Counted from the first letter of the stretch, positions 23,772 to 34,675 are shown. The stretch is 64,000 nt of DNA from Hermatobates lingyangjiaoensis (GCA_026182355.1 JAPFBL010000364.1:62001-126000); one strand, 5' to 3'. Made by a program: numbers and translations. The notes: generated by a model from the letters alone, not told the origin.

Positions 23772-24164
23772 TTGTTTTCCCATTTTCTTATTGTGGTTTG
23801 ATCATTGATTGTTATTTCACGTGTTTATGTGAAATCTTTTTATATATGTATATGAATACATGTAAAATGGATCTAAAATGGTTTCTTTCTCTTCTAAGTA
23901 GTAACTTATGAGGGTCACACTATCCTCAGGCTTATTGCATTTAACACTGCCTTTTATAATGCTTTTTAATACATCTTCATCCGTGTACTGGTTCTTGTAG
24001 AGTAGTTTGTGTTTTGTGCCTGTCTTTAGCCTCTCAAAAGTGAATCTATTTTTCAGGTATCGTTTTAGAATGCTATCAATATATTTGTTTGAGTAACCAC
24101 TGTTTATATGGGGCGTTATTTAACAATATATGTTTAAATAGAGGACTGAATCTAACTTTTACAA

Positions 24165-24400
24165 ATATATATATCAAAATAAAAGTTTATCAGGACTCGG
24201 TCAGTTCATCACATTCAAATTAAACTCCCATTGCCAAGTTCTGTTTTTATTGAAAACCTTTTTCACAGGCTCAAGTATAAATTGGTTTTTCTGCCTATGA
24301 AAAAGGTTTTTAATAAAAAACAATGAGAGCAATGAGAGTTTAATTTGAACCCGAAGAACTGACCGAGTTCTGATAAACTTTTATTTTATTACTATTTCAC
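24165..24400. repeat. Family-3 foldback
   Basis: The left arm (24180-24275) and right arm (24290-24395) are inverted: GTTTATCAGGACTCGGTCAG, AAATTAAACTC and CATTGCC against GGCAATGAGAG-like, GAGTTTAATTTGAAC and CTGACCGAGTTCTGATAAAC. The same sequence lies at the 3' side of the Penelope-like element (59450-59545) and as fragments at 26510, 49915 and 56130. Confidence 0.7.
24233..24270 (-). ncRNA. Hammerhead-like motif, family 3 (decayed)
   Basis: Minus strand: GCC, CTGTGAA (for CTGATGA), AAAGG-type stem II with TTTT...AAAA, then GAACTTGGC where the family form is GAAACGTTGGC. Stem I GCC/GGC still pairs. The core departs from the hammerhead consensus at two positions. Confidence 0.3.
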
Positions 24401-24424
24401 GTTCGATACTATATATGTATATGG

Positions 24425-24660
24425 CATATGTATATATACAGCATTTCACATAAACACGTGAAATAACAATCAATGATTAAACCACAATATGAAATGGGGA
24501 AAAAAAAACTAAGATCTCAAAATCAACTGAAGTTTTTGACTCTAACGAAGACCGCTTGTTACGGTTGAAAGATCTTAGTCTTTTTCCCTATTTTTTTATT
24601 GTGGGTTTTAACATTGATTGTTATTTCACGTTTTTTATTGTAAAAATCTTGTTATATATT
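24425..24660. repeat. Family-1 foldback, left arm partly deleted
   Basis: The left arm starts CATTTCACATAAACACGTG and reaches AACTAAGATC before a deletion. The right arm (24530-24645) is complete to GTTATTTCACG. It is flanked by TA-rich sequence on both sides. Confidence 0.75.
24538..24580 (+). ncRNA. Hammerhead-like motif, family 1 (core mutated)
   Basis: Complete stems, but the core reads CTAACGA, replacing the essential G5 with A. All other parts (GACCG/CGGTT, GAA, AGATCT, GACT/AGTC) are intact. It is expected to be inactive if the hammerhead model is right. Confidence 0.5.
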
Positions 24661-24864
24661 TATATGTTACCCTTTATTTATAAATTTAAAATTTAGATAT
24701 ATATATAATTGTAAACAATAACCAAAATTGTTGTAGCAATAGTACTGATCGTAAAAAACATGTTTTTACCTCAGAAGAAGACATAAATATAAGTCGAAAC
24801 TTTGGCAAAAGAAGTAGTTTAAATTCTAGATATTAAACCCCCAAAAATCTTATAAAATATACAG

Positions 24865-25000
24865 AAAAACAAAAACTCTCTACCATTTCGATAGCCTCCT
24901 CATCGACTCGACATTGCCAAGTCGTTGCCAAACTTCGGAGCGATTCACTTCTATCTACCTGATGACGAGGCTATCGAATTATATTAATGAGTTTCTGTTT
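24865..25000. repeat. Family-6 foldback with hammerhead-like arms
   Basis: Inverted arms share GCCTCRTCATCG / CCTGATGACGAGGCTATCGA. The right arm has a CTGATGA core (24959-24965) then CGA-GGCTA-TCG and AATTATATTAATGAG. The left arm (minus) reads CGATGAGGAGGCTATCGAAATGGTAG. Between the arms lies GGAGCGATTCAC, which also occurs beside the decayed hammerhead core at the 5' side of the Penelope-like element (about 62241-62254). Confidence 0.5.
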
Positions 25001-25725
25001 CATTTTTTGTGTTCTCTTTGTGAATATAGTTTATTATAATATATATATATATATATAATATATATATAATATAATATACTCGTATGTAACCACATTATAA
25101 CATTTAGAAATGAAAGTATAATCTTTCAGAATATTTTATTCACGTTTGAAACCCACAGTTTATCATTTGACTTCTATATAATTATATTATTATGGATAAG
25201 TTATAAACATTTATAATTATTGAACTCAAAAAATAACGAAAGCAGGCGCTTGAATATTCTAATCATCGTAGTACACTCATTTTATTGTAGACCACTCTAT
25301 CAACTCTCTGATAAAAAAAAAAACTAAATTATAATCAGAATTAGATCGGTTTTCCAAGTGAAATGCGGATGTTTTTTGACTTTTATTGAAACATTTTTCA
25401 CAGACAGACATAACTACTTATCATCAAAGAAAAACAATATACTTCTATTATAAACCGTTACGGTTGTTCTTATTTTCGATATGAAAAAGTTTTATATAAA
25501 AGACGAAATGTAGGCATTTGAGGGTTTGAATTAAACCAACTATTCCCATTTTTTTTGTTAATTATTATATTATTTTATATATATATTATGAGTTATATTA
25601 TCGTAATTTAATTATCTAATTTGTTTTTAGAGATACTCTGATAACTCGACTTAATTAAAAAAGATTCTAGGGGAAAAAAAAATTTCTTAGTGATATTCAA
25701 CAAACCGCAGCTTTCTCATTAAGAG
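25000..25725. other. AT-rich DNA with short TA tracts
   Basis: No gene seen. TA tracts lie near 25040-25070 and 25575-25590. Confidence 0.4.
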
Positions 25726-25785
25726 ACCTTTATGCTTCGCAAAGGTCAAATTTAATCTTGTTTCCCCTATTCTTTAACCTAACTT
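25725..25785 (+). repeat. Lone relative of the 95-bp array unit
   Basis: AAAGGTCAAATTTAATCTTG, then TTTCCCCTATT, matches the unit of the array at 28601 (AAAGGTCAAATGTAATCTTG, TTTCCACTATT). Only about 50 bases are shared. Confidence 0.5.
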
Positions 25786-26500
25786 GCAGGCTAATAACTT
25801 GCCAGTCATTACTTGATAATTATGTCCCTCAGTGCTTAAGCTCATTATTTTAGACAAAGAACAAGAGGGAACTAACTAGTTTCTCCTGATATTCTATAAC
25901 ATTTGTACTTAGTGAATGTTCATGAAAAGCTATTGCGTTCTATTTTACTTTTTATTTACTTTTCCTTTTTTTTTCACTTTATTAAACATACATTATGTTC
26001 ATAAAGCTCATTATGACTATATGAAACTAATATATATTAGATTATTTCAGGACTACGATCTTAACTGGCTTAGAATATCTATATAGAATTATAGAATAGA
26101 CTGGTATAGAAAATACTGGTTATGTATCTACAAACTTATAAAACTCTGATGTTCTTGTTTAAATATTTGCACACAGGTAAACATTGAAATACCTATTAAT
26201 TCCAGTTTATAACGAATTATTCAATAAATATTATATAATAAATACATATTAAAGAAAATAGTGAGTAATATAATATTGTACAAATAATGGCATTAAAGGA
26301 AGGAAGAATTAAAAATAAATTCTCTCAAGTCAAGTAAAATGAATTACTCAAGGTGTAAAATCAATTTATATTATAGAATAAACCTGGCGAATTTTTCTAC
26401 AAAAGATCTCTGTCCCATGTTTGGAGATCTTATTGTTTTTTAGACGATGCTTTTTTTTAGTTCACGTACTAACTGTTAATCGTTGTCATAAGATACATAA
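25786..26500. other. AT-rich DNA without recognised features
   Basis: No gene or shared repeat recognised. Confidence 0.4.
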
Positions 26501-26504
26501 AACA

Positions 26505-26628
26505 AAATATATTTATCAGGAATCGGTCAGTTTTCCAGGTTCAAATCAAACTTTCAAAGCCAACGTTTTCATTTAACAATCGTATTTGGAACTTAAGCAA
26601 AAAACAATTCAAAGAAATTCCGAAAGAA
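26505..26628 (-). repeat. Family-3 repeat fragment
   Basis: TTTATCAGGAATCGGTCAG, then AGGTTCAAATCAAACT and GCCAACGTTTTC match the minus-strand family-3 sequence. It ends at the A immediately before the Helitron at 26629, so the Helitron landed at its edge. Confidence 0.55.
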
Positions 26629-27877
26629 TCTATATAAATAAAATAATGATTTTGTCTGTACATTGCTTAGAACGGACTCACTTTAAATTTTCTTTACGTT
26701 TCATACATTAGAGAAACCGAATCCATCCTTAGAAAGATATCAGTTGGTTTGTCGGTTTGTCCGCAAAATATTGTAACTAGTAAACTCAGCCACCATAGGA
26801 CATATCAAGCTGAAACTTTGACAGTAGACTTTTGTATGTCTAACTTAAAATATGGTCTCTGAATTGATTGGAAATTCAACGTAGAAGTGAAGATATAGAC
26901 GTTTAAAGCAAATACGTTTGTCACAAGTAAACAGCCACTATGAGACTTACCTAGCTCAAAACTTTGGCACTAGATTTGTGTATGCCTAACTTAAAATATA
27001 GGCACTGATTAGATTGATAATTTAGTGTAGAAGCGAAGTTATAGACCTTTAAGCTGTATTTTGCTAACTTCACAGACATGTTTATTTTGAAAATATACAG
27101 GTGTAGTAAGTAGGTATTCTTAGTTGATTTTAATTTGATTTGAGCATATGAATATATTGAGTATTTCACATCATTGGAAAGGTGTTTCCCAGAGTTGAGT
27201 ATGTACTATCTATTCAGAATAAATAGTTTTGTGAACGAGCAATTCTCAACCCTTAATATGAACAGGCAGGAAAAATAAAAAAATAAGTTCTTACGCTATA
27301 TCAAGCCGAGGAAAGAACTTACAAGTCAGTAATGAGAGTGATTAGTGATGAGGAAGCAGTTCATTATCTAACAGAATTTCTTGATTCTAAATTTTTTTCT
27401 CCTTGACAGCCCGCTCATGAGTAAAAACTTAAAGTAGGAGTACCAATCATGCTGCAATTTAGTAGCAGTAATAAATTTCATGTTACGAAACTTGAGTGCC
27501 CCGGAAATGTGCAACGGTACACGACTCTGAGTTCGTGCTCTGCACAGATATGCAATAGAGGCGGACATCATGACTGGGTGTGGAATGGGGAGTCTGTGTG
27601 TATGCCACGCATACCATTGATTCCGAGCCACTATCCATTTCCGTAAAACGATTGCGAAGTCCTGTCAGAGTCTATTTCGCATTGACGTTAACTAAGTCGC
27701 AAGAGGAAATTTTATCTAACGCAGGAATTCAAGTTAGCGAGACCAAGTTTTTCTCACATGGTCAACTGTAGTTTACTTGCTCAAGGGTCAGAGGTGCCAA
27801 GTCATTGTTCTTCCATGAACCTGAAGGACAGACAGCTAATGTATGTATACAAGTGTATACCCTGGTACGTTTGCTAG
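26629..27877 (+). mobile_element. Non-autonomous Helitron, copy 5 (end to end)
   Basis: Plus-oriented, 1249 bp, from TCTATATAAATA (26629) to CTAG (27877), inserted between A (26628) and T (27878) as Helitrons do. The 5' half holds two imperfect copies of the ~150-base unit (26790-26935 and 26945-27065). The 3' half holds the helicase C-terminal relic (27290-27845). The 3' hairpin found in copies 1, 2, 6 and 7 has been lost by a small deletion before GTACGTTTGCTAG, so this copy should no longer be a good substrate. Confidence 0.85.
27290..27845 (+). pseudogene. Helitron helicase C-terminal relic
   Basis: The plus strand reads, with frame changes, LYQAEERTYKSVMRVISDEE, then AVHYLTEFLDS, a break, LKVG-like, then CSAQICNRGGHHDW, RIPLI, RLRSPVRVYFALTLTKSQEE, FSHGQL, a TAG stop, and beyond it FTCSRVRG, FFHEPEGQTANV. 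This follows the order of Pif1-like Helitron helicases through the final arginine-finger motif (xSRVRG). The stop sits where an aromatic residue is expected (GQLYVxxSR). Confidence 0.75.
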
Positions 27878-27879
27878 TA

Positions 27880-28278
27880 TATAATAAACTATTACATTAG
27901 AGGTTTGAAATGAATAATTTTAAGAATACATACATGAATAAAAATGTCAGTTTAAATACAATTGCTTTAAGGTAATATTACAAAGACACATTCCTTTCAT
28001 TAAAGTTATTTTACGTTGTGTAAAACAAATGGAATGTATAACTTGAATTGATGTTTTATTTATTTAGGGAATAAAATAAATGAAATTTTGACACTTTTAA
28101 ATGATTTATTGTTTTACTAAATATACTTACTGTGTATATGTCTTGAATCATGTCAAGAATGTTAACAAGAAACAGCAGTAACAGTTATTCCTGTCAGTCA
28201 CACTCAGTGAATATATTTTATTAATTGTCACTATAATTTCTTAACACTAAGTGACACAAGGGGTCACGGGTCGTATAG
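27880..28278 (+). mobile_element. Second Helitron-like family, copy A
   Basis: A dispersed element of about 400 bp matching 33307-33745 in inverse orientation: ATAATAAACTATTACATTAG at the 5' side, TTGAATTGATGTTTTATTTATTTA, then AACAAGAAACAGC. The 3' side has the hairpin GTGACACAAGGGGTCAC followed by GGGTCGTATAG (from CTAG). The hairpin-plus-CTAG end is Helitron-like. The 5' end begins directly after Helitron copy 5. There is no coding sequence. Confidence 0.55.
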
Positions 28279-28600
28279 TAAAATATATATATAGCTGTGA
28301 GATGTAACAAAACTCTACGAGGACTTTGATGACAAACAGACAGACGCTTTTAATTTACTACTTGATGTATATTTCATAAAATATATCACTGTGTGTCTTT
28401 GAAAAACTGCAAGTATTATTTTCATAACTTAGATACGAGTATGAACACATTATACCTATGTGTCGTATTTGATAGAGGTTATCAAACAGTGGTCATGAAC
28501 TGATTTTTATTTTAAAAATTTACAGTATTTATTGAAATAAGTATAAGGGTGTCTCACTCACAGTAATAGTATAAGGAAACACATTAAAAGATCCTTATGG

Positions 28601-29172
28601 TTCATAAAGGTCAAATGTAATCTTGTTTCCACTATTAGTTTACCTATTCAGACTCATTAATAATCGGTTCAATTAAATCATTTAAGTCAATATGGTTCAT
28701 AAAGGTCAAATGTAATCTTGTTTCCACTATAAGCTTACCTATTCAGACTCATTAATAATCGGTTCAATTAAATCATTTAAGTCAATATGGTTCATAAAGG
28801 TCAAATGTAATCTTGTTTCCACTATTAGTTTACCTATTCAGACTCATTAATAATCGGTTCAATTAAATCATTTAAGTCAATATGGTTCATAAAGGTCAAA
28901 TGTAATCTTGTTTCCACTATTAGTTTACCTATTCAGACTCATTAATAATCGGTTCAATTAAATCATTTAAGTGAATATGGTTCATAAAGGTCAAATGTAA
29001 TCTTGTTTCCACTATTAGTTTACCTATTCAGACTCATTAATAATCAGTTCAATTAAATCATTTAAGTCAATATGGTTCATAAAGGTCAAATGTAATCTTG
29101 TTTCCACTATTAGTTTACCTATTCAGACTCATTAATAATCGGTTCAATTAAATCATTTAAGTGAATATGGTT
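28601..29172 (+). repeat. 95-bp tandem array, six units
   Basis: TTCATAAAGGTCAAATG recurs at 28601, 28696, 28791, 28886, 28981 and 29076, exactly 95 bases apart. A seventh unit is cut at about 29176. Units differ at very few positions (TTAGTT/TAAGCT, GTCAAT/GTGAAT, CGGTT/CAGTT), so the array is recent or homogenised. No frame is conserved. Confidence 0.95.
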
Positions 29173-29649
29173 CATATGAATCATATATTAATAATAATTA
29201 ATATAAGAGGTTTACAGATATAAGAAGCATTACAAAATTTTGAAGTAACCGAATAAGAAGGTGTATAAAATATTAGGATGAAGACTAGTATTATTGACAA
29301 ATGAATGCCAAAATGTAAAATAAAATGAAAATTCTACTTTTTTACTAATTTCTGTAAAATGATTTGTTTCTAGAGATGTTAATTAGAATATTTTGCTGTT
29401 ATTCTTTTGTATTGTTTATTCATTATTACTGTTAGAAATGTAGATATATGAAAGAATCGGATATTCTTTTATATTGAGCTGTTCAACGTATAATAACCAT
29501 CATATTACATTTATCGGTAGCTTACATTATATTAAATTATTGAAAACAGTGAAAAAAAGCAACACTTCGTATAAAAGTCGTGCATACGACGTCATTATAC
29601 AACGTACACTTATAAATTGTACCTATATTTCTAAGTAGCCTGATTCGTA

Positions 29650-29890
29650 GTTTCAGAATATGTATATATAACATGATTTCACATAAACACGTAAAATAAC
29701 AATCAATTATTGAACCACAATATGAAATGGGAAAAAAAGACTAAGATCTTTCAACCACAACAAGCGGTTTTCGTCAGAGTGATAACCCAACGTTCGGTTG
29801 AAGGCCGCTTGTTGTGGTTAAAGGATCTTAGTCTTTTTATTCCCTTTTTAAATTGAGGTTTTTATTTTATATATATAATATATTATATAT
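29650..29890. repeat. Family-1 foldback, degraded right arm
   Basis: The left arm from TTTCACATAAACACGTAAAA (29670) to the motif at 29739 is well kept. The right arm lacks the CTGACGA core (GGTTGAAGGCCGC) and runs into a TA tract at 29870-29900. Confidence 0.75.
29739..29781 (-). ncRNA. Hammerhead-like motif, family 1 (left arm)
   Basis: Minus strand: CACT, CTGACGA, A, AACCG...TGGTT stem II region, GAA, AGATCT, U, AGTC. The core is intact. Stem I has one mismatch (CACT/AGTC). Confidence 0.5.
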
Positions 29891-29899
29891 ATATATATA

Positions 29900-30365
29900 T
29901 TTGGAGACCTTTTGAGCTGGAATGTCTAACAAAAGATAGTATGGTTAAGTGCAAGTCATAAACTATTTGACTAGTACAGGTTGTGGACTTACATGTGAAG
30001 TCACTGAAGAAGGTCTGCTATTGAAAATAGGTAATGGGACTTTGAGGGCTTTTTGAGCTGGAATGTCTAACAAAAGATAGTATGGTTAAGTGCAAGTCAT
30101 AAACTATTTGATTAGTACAAGTTGTGGACTCACATGTGAAGTCACTGAAGAAGGTCTGCTATTGAAAATAGGTAATGGGACTTTGAGGGCTTTTTGAGCT
30201 GGAATGTCTAACAAAAGATAGTATGGTTAAGTGCAAGTCATAAACTATTTGATTAGTACAAGTTGTGGACTCACATGTGAAGTCACTGAAGAAGGTCTGC
30301 TATTGAAAATAGGTAATGGGACTTTGAAGATCTTTTCAGCTGGAATGTCTAACAAAAGTTAGTTT
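29900..30365 (+). repeat. 141-bp tandem array, three units plus a partial
   Basis: GAGCTGGAATGTCTAAC recurs at 29914, 30055 and 30196, and as CAGCTGGAATGTC at 30337, each 141 bases apart. Units are nearly identical. AACAAAAGATAGTATGGT from the unit recurs alone at about 31141. The array begins at a TA tract that ends a family-1 foldback. Confidence 0.95.
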
Positions 30366-30934
30366 AGTTAAATGTAAGCTAACATACATGAATGCATGAA
30401 CACTGCTCTCTACAGAATGTATTGAACTCACAAGTATAACCTATGGTGGATGCCAGTTCAGGTTTCTTCCACAGTAAGGTTACTTTTGAATCACTATAAA
30501 TCGGAATATGATGTTAGGAAAGTAATATTACCAGAATACAAGACAAGTAAAGTGATAATAGAGTTTAACCAGCCTTCGAAGGGACTCCTGAAGAAGGAAT
30601 CCCAGCGTTTATCAATACTCATTCTACAGGTAAGGAGCACAACAGGTAAGGATACTTTGAAGACCTGTTGCCCACACAACAGGTTGCCGTCTATCAGCGC
30701 TCCAGAAATCACAGTCCCATTCTCGCCCATGCATTGCATTCAATCACCATCTCTTTATGCCTCTGACAAACAGAATTTTTTTTTATTTCTTTTATCTCTA
30801 TTCTCTTTGACATATAAAGCAAGACTGCTTACAACACGTTTTATTCATCGTTTGTTTAGAAACTTGAATTATTGTTCAAAATTCTTTCTGAAAAAACTAT
30901 TATTATATTCTTTTATCCTAAAATATCAATAAAA
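30366..30934. other. Spacer with an unsupported 160-codon frame
   Basis: A plus frame from 30450 to 30932 is the longest non-repeat frame nearby. It has no domain I recognise, a Phe/Leu-rich end consistent with AT-rich noncoding DNA, and no flanking splice or repeat context. It is left uncalled. Confidence 0.4.
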
Positions 30935-31100
30935 TTTCATTAAGTGTTTATTGTCATGAAGAGAAATCAATATTTTGATTAAGCCCTGATAAGCCGTTTT
31001 GGAATAGCATTAATAATTTCATTAAGTGTTTATTGTCATGAAGAGGAATCAATATTTTGATTAAGCTCTGATAAGCCGTTTTCGAATAGCATTAATAATT
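30935..31100 (+). repeat. 82-bp tandem duplication
   Basis: Two units starting TTTCATTAAGTGTTTATTG at 30935 and 31017, 82 bases apart, nearly identical. Confidence 0.9.
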
Positions 31101-31639
31101 TCATTATTAGATACAAATAAGATATTTATTCATATTGATTAACAAAAGATAGTATGGTCACTCAAAAGAAAAAAAGCAGAAAAGTTACTGCTTACTGAAG
31201 TAGTAACAAACATAAAGAAATCATAACACCATGTTTGAAAACATCATGAGAAACAAATATGTTGAGAATAGATTCATTCGTTTAAACAGCTTCAAAAAGA
31301 AAAAAGTTAAATATTGGGGAAGATTGGACGGGGAAAAAAGGTGATAGATTTTTTTAAAAGAATAATAAATGTTATATTCTCTATGAATATAAATCAAATG
31401 CAACATATGAATCTGAAAATCAAATTTTTTTAAGCAGTAAAATAGAATAATACAATTTAAATAACAATTATTTAGAATAGCTTATGGCAGGTACATTGAC
31501 AGAGCTGAAAAGTAAAGAATAAAGATGGTCAATGGACTCAAATTTTTCAACATACCTACTTCAGGTGTACACAGTAATAATAATAGTTTTGTATGGTGCT
31601 GAAGAATAGAATGGTTTGGTCTTGTGTTTAGAACACTAC

Positions 31640-31800
31640 AGTGATAGGGTTGTCGACATATTGTTCAATGCATATGGAGCTCTTAAGTGTACCGTCCTTT
31701 AGAGAGGATGCAAAGCCTCTGGCCCTTAGCCTCTACCATGTCAAGTGCTCCTTAAAGATTCATTCTGTAAATGGACTTGAGTAGGGTCAGCAATAGACAT
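31640..31800 (-). repeat. Possible old SINE relic
   Basis: AAGTGCTCCTTAAAGATTC and AAATGGACTTGAGTAGGGTC resemble the CTCGTTAAAGACC and AACTTGAGTTGGGC blocks of the SINE body. Too diverged to be sure. Confidence 0.25.
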
Positions 31801-32084
31801 CCAATCTAGAATGAACCAAGCAATGTAACTGGCCCATTCAAATATAATTGCTAAAACAGAAATGATCCATACTTCCCGTCTAAGGAAGAATACTAAATGG
31901 CATAGAAACAGAAGGTGTGTGCATCGAAACAAACAAACTTCTAAATGAATAGTTGATTTTTTTAAGGCTTCTAATTTTCTAATTGCTGTTAAAACTTTGT
32001 ATGCAGCTTTTAAAATTATTCCTATTAATGGATGTGTTGATCAAATGTATATACATGACTTTGTATCGGTTGGTGGACGGTCTC

Positions 32085-32520
32085 ACGTCTCCACTCAAGT
32101 GTTTCTTCTTCTTGAAAAAAAATATAAAAAAAAATACCTGTAATTTTAAATTACTGCAAAAAAAGGCATAAAAACATAATATTGATCCTAGGCTAATGGT
32201 TTACTTGCTATACTTGTTTTTGTTTACATAAATTTACATTGTTTACATTGCCTTAGAGAATTTTTTAGTAAATTCTCTGAAATAAAATTGATGTGTAGAT
32301 GTTTAATGAAAAATGTTTAAATAATTTAATATGACCAACCCGTCAGCACCATATTTGGGTATACCTTGGGTATGTCTTAAATTCTCTTAATTGAATTTTA
32401 TTATTTCACTCTAATTTTGTAACTGATTAGATATAATTTGTATATTTAGTGTCTTCCTGATGATGAACACAAAGTGTTCGAAACACGTTGAATAAAACTT
32501 CATTTGAGTGGAGACTTTTG
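32085..32520. repeat. Inverted-arm element bearing a hammerhead-like motif
   Basis: The left edge GTCTCCACTCAAGTG (about 32088) and right edge CATTTGAGTGGAGAC (about 32500) are inverted repeats. The interior has no coding. The right part holds the family-5 motif at 32454 and then AATAAAACTTC. A related right half (motif-like sequence, then TATGGAGACC) is at 63400-63470. Confidence 0.55.
32454..32492 (+). ncRNA. Hammerhead-like motif, family 5 (intact core)
   Basis: Stem I TTC (32454-32456), core CTGATGA (32457-32463), extra T, perfect 6-bp stem II GAACAC-AAA-GTGTTC (32465-32479), GAA (32480-32482), ACACGT, U at 32489, stem I return GAA. This is the strongest single hairpin of the set and keeps every hammerhead core base. 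The one departure from the textbook form is the single base between the core and stem II, which is shared by all families here. Confidence 0.6.
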
Positions 32521-33306
32521 TTTGTTTATCCATTTTACCTCAGAATAATTTAATATGATATGTAAAAGAATATAATTCTTACATGCAAAAAATCAACGAC
32601 AATGACCGTTTTCCATGGCATGATGGCTTTGTCTAAGATATGCTCTGATGAATCTATATTTTGCATAATTCAACAAAATTTAATATTACATTTAGATTGA
32701 TTAAGAAATTTTAGAATATGAATATGGTCTTGTGGAATAGTTCTGGTGTTGTGGTATGGATGGGAGAAGTGTGGGTTCTCAGAAGTGGAGAATTTACTAT
32801 CTGATAAACGATGTAAGATTCTTGATTTTTAATGAAATAAGATACTTAGTTTTATGAGTATAAAATCAAATGAAATAATTACATTTATTAGTAAATAAAT
32901 GGCGTTTGTAGGTTGCTTTTATTGATTTTGAGTAAGGAACCTTAAAGAAATTATAAATGTTGATAAAATTTAAACTTAAGTAATAATATGACTTTTTTTT
33001 CGGCTGTCTTGTCCTCTTCAGGAAAGAAGAAGTAGAAAATGAAGAAGAAACACAACAATGGTGACGTGAAAGCGTCCATCGACTGATCAAAGTTTTAAAT
33101 GTATTGAGTATATCAATTATTGAAAGTTTTAATGTTTCGTATTCAATCCTGTTTAAGGATGAATGATATTAATGACAAGAAATTTTACAACTTAATTAGA
33201 AGTTGGCAACACTGATTAGTACTTGGTAACACTGAAATCTGTAACATAATTTATATTTATGTATAATATATATTTTGTATAATGTTGTATTATGTAATAT
33301 TATGTA

Positions 33307-33745
33307 CTAGTCTACCCGTGACCATTTGTGTCACTCAGAAATTATAGCAATAATCATTGAAATAAATTCACTGAACATGATTGATAGGGATAATTATAGT
33401 TGTTGTTTCTTGTTATTAAAGCACGGAAACAGATTCTTATATGGCCCAAGCTTTTGGTATTCTTAACATGATTCAAGATATATACACAGTAAAAATAGTT
33501 AGCAAAATAAAAATCATTTAAAACTAAAAAAAAAACATTTAAAAGTAAAAAAAGACTTCTTTAATGATATAAATAAATAAAACATCAATTCAATTTATAA
33601 ACACAATCAAATATATTTAAAACAAAATTTGTAAATTGAAATATTCAATTTATTTACCCAACATAAAGTATAATTAATGAAAGTTGTTTTTCTGACAGTT
33701 GTGTTGTTCTAACCTCTAATGTAATAGTTTATTATATATTATAGG
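33307..33745 (-). mobile_element. Second Helitron-like family, copy B
   Basis: Minus-oriented copy of the element at 27880-28278. The 3' terminus CTAG is at 33307-33310, with hairpin GTGACACAAATGGTCAC read on the minus strand just inside, and the 5' side ends near ATAATAAACTATTACATTAG (rc, about 33725-33745). The middle shares AACATGATTCAAGATATATAC and AAATAAAACATCAATTCAA with copy A. Confidence 0.6.
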
Positions 33746-33779
33746 CTACCCTGATCCACTAATGAGAAATATTATTAAA

Positions 33780-33830
33780 TAATATTTTAGAAAACCGAGG
33801 GGAGTACGCAAGCCACTGGGCTACCCTGAC
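33780..33830 (+). repeat. Short relative of the 134-bp array unit
   Basis: ACGCAAGCCACTGGGCTACC matches the head of units in the array at 44676-45030. Confidence 0.4.
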
Positions 33831-33952
33831 CCTCTAATAGGATTTTTTATTATGTAATATAACTACAACAAAGCCAATCACAACAAAAGTAAAGATTATA
33901 ATAATTTCAGGTGCTAATCTCCACGGAAAATGGGTGAACAAACAAACTGACG

Positions 33953-33954
<2 letters not shown>

Positions 33955-34034
<80 letters not shown>
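33955..34034. repeat. Long (TA)n microsatellite
   Basis: About 75 bases of uninterrupted TA. Confidence 0.95.
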
Positions 34035-34044
<10 letters not shown>

Positions 34045-34268
34045 TACGCATAGTAATATACTATTATATTATTATAACACATAAAATAATAATAATAATA
34101 ATATATAATTTATATCAGACCCTTAGGTTTTACAAAAAGAAATATTAATAATAATAACAACAATTATTTTAACTGTTTTTGTACTTTCATACTACCCGAT
34201 ATTGGTGTTCTGTCACTGATGGCTTATAAATAATCTAAACTACATTTCAGTTATTCAAAAGTTGTAAT

Positions 34269-34675
34269 AAAGGTATTTCTCGTTTAACGACGACTTAGAA
34301 TAACGTCGACTAGCTTAATATTCGTTGATCATAATTCTCTCGGAGTTAAGACGATGCGAGCGAGACGATATTCGTCGTTATGCAGTACGATAAGTTGGGC
34401 GTGGCACTATAGACTGACTGACTGACAGTCAGTACATGCCGAAAAGTGTTCAAATTTTAGTCCAGTACTACCTAATGTAGCCAAGGTTTTTAAAATATTG
34501 AAATAAATGAAAAAAAAAACAGTAAACAATAATCATTGATTGATTGTTTAAAAAGAGAAAAAAAGAGTGTACGGTATGCTAAGTAAGAGCTTCTTGACTG
34601 ATACATGCCTGCACATTCGCTTAACGACGACGTTGTTTGTTCCGAATTACTGTCATTAAACGAAAATTACCTATA
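34269..34675. mobile_element. MITE with terminal inverted repeats
   Basis: Ends AGGTATTTCTCGTTTAACGAC (left) and AGGTAATTTTCGTTTAATGAC (right, reverse complement) form ~25-base imperfect terminal inverted repeats. Internal CGTCGTTAACG-type blocks recur (AACGACGACG near both ends). The flanks suggest a TA target. No transposase is present. The superfamily is not assigned. Confidence 0.55.

Larger units (their letters stand above)
23618..23840. repeat. Family-1 foldback, nearly perfect palindrome
   Basis: The left arm from about 23618 and right arm to about 23808 are almost exact inverted repeats (TGATCAAACCACAATAAGAA...; AAAACAAGACTAAGATC; TTTCAACCGTAAC). The centre is near 23715 (AACCCTCAGTTGGG). 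The right side continues into GTTATTTCACGTGTTTATG and a TA-rich tract. Both arms carry an intact hammerhead-like motif, so a transcript of either strand would contain one sense copy and one antisense copy. Confidence 0.85.

Noticed and set aside
28601..29172. 95-bp repeats as a CRISPR array
   Set aside because: There are no unique spacers between repeats, the whole unit repeats, and the surrounding DNA is animal-like with retroelements and a SINE.
30000..30020. CACTGAAGAAGGTCTGC in the 141-bp unit as another hammerhead core
   Set aside because: The following sequence does not form stem II and has no GAA plus palindrome at the right distance.
30450..30932. 160-codon plus frame
   Set aside because: No domain, background composition and no supporting context; a frame of this size is not unexpected in 64 kb.
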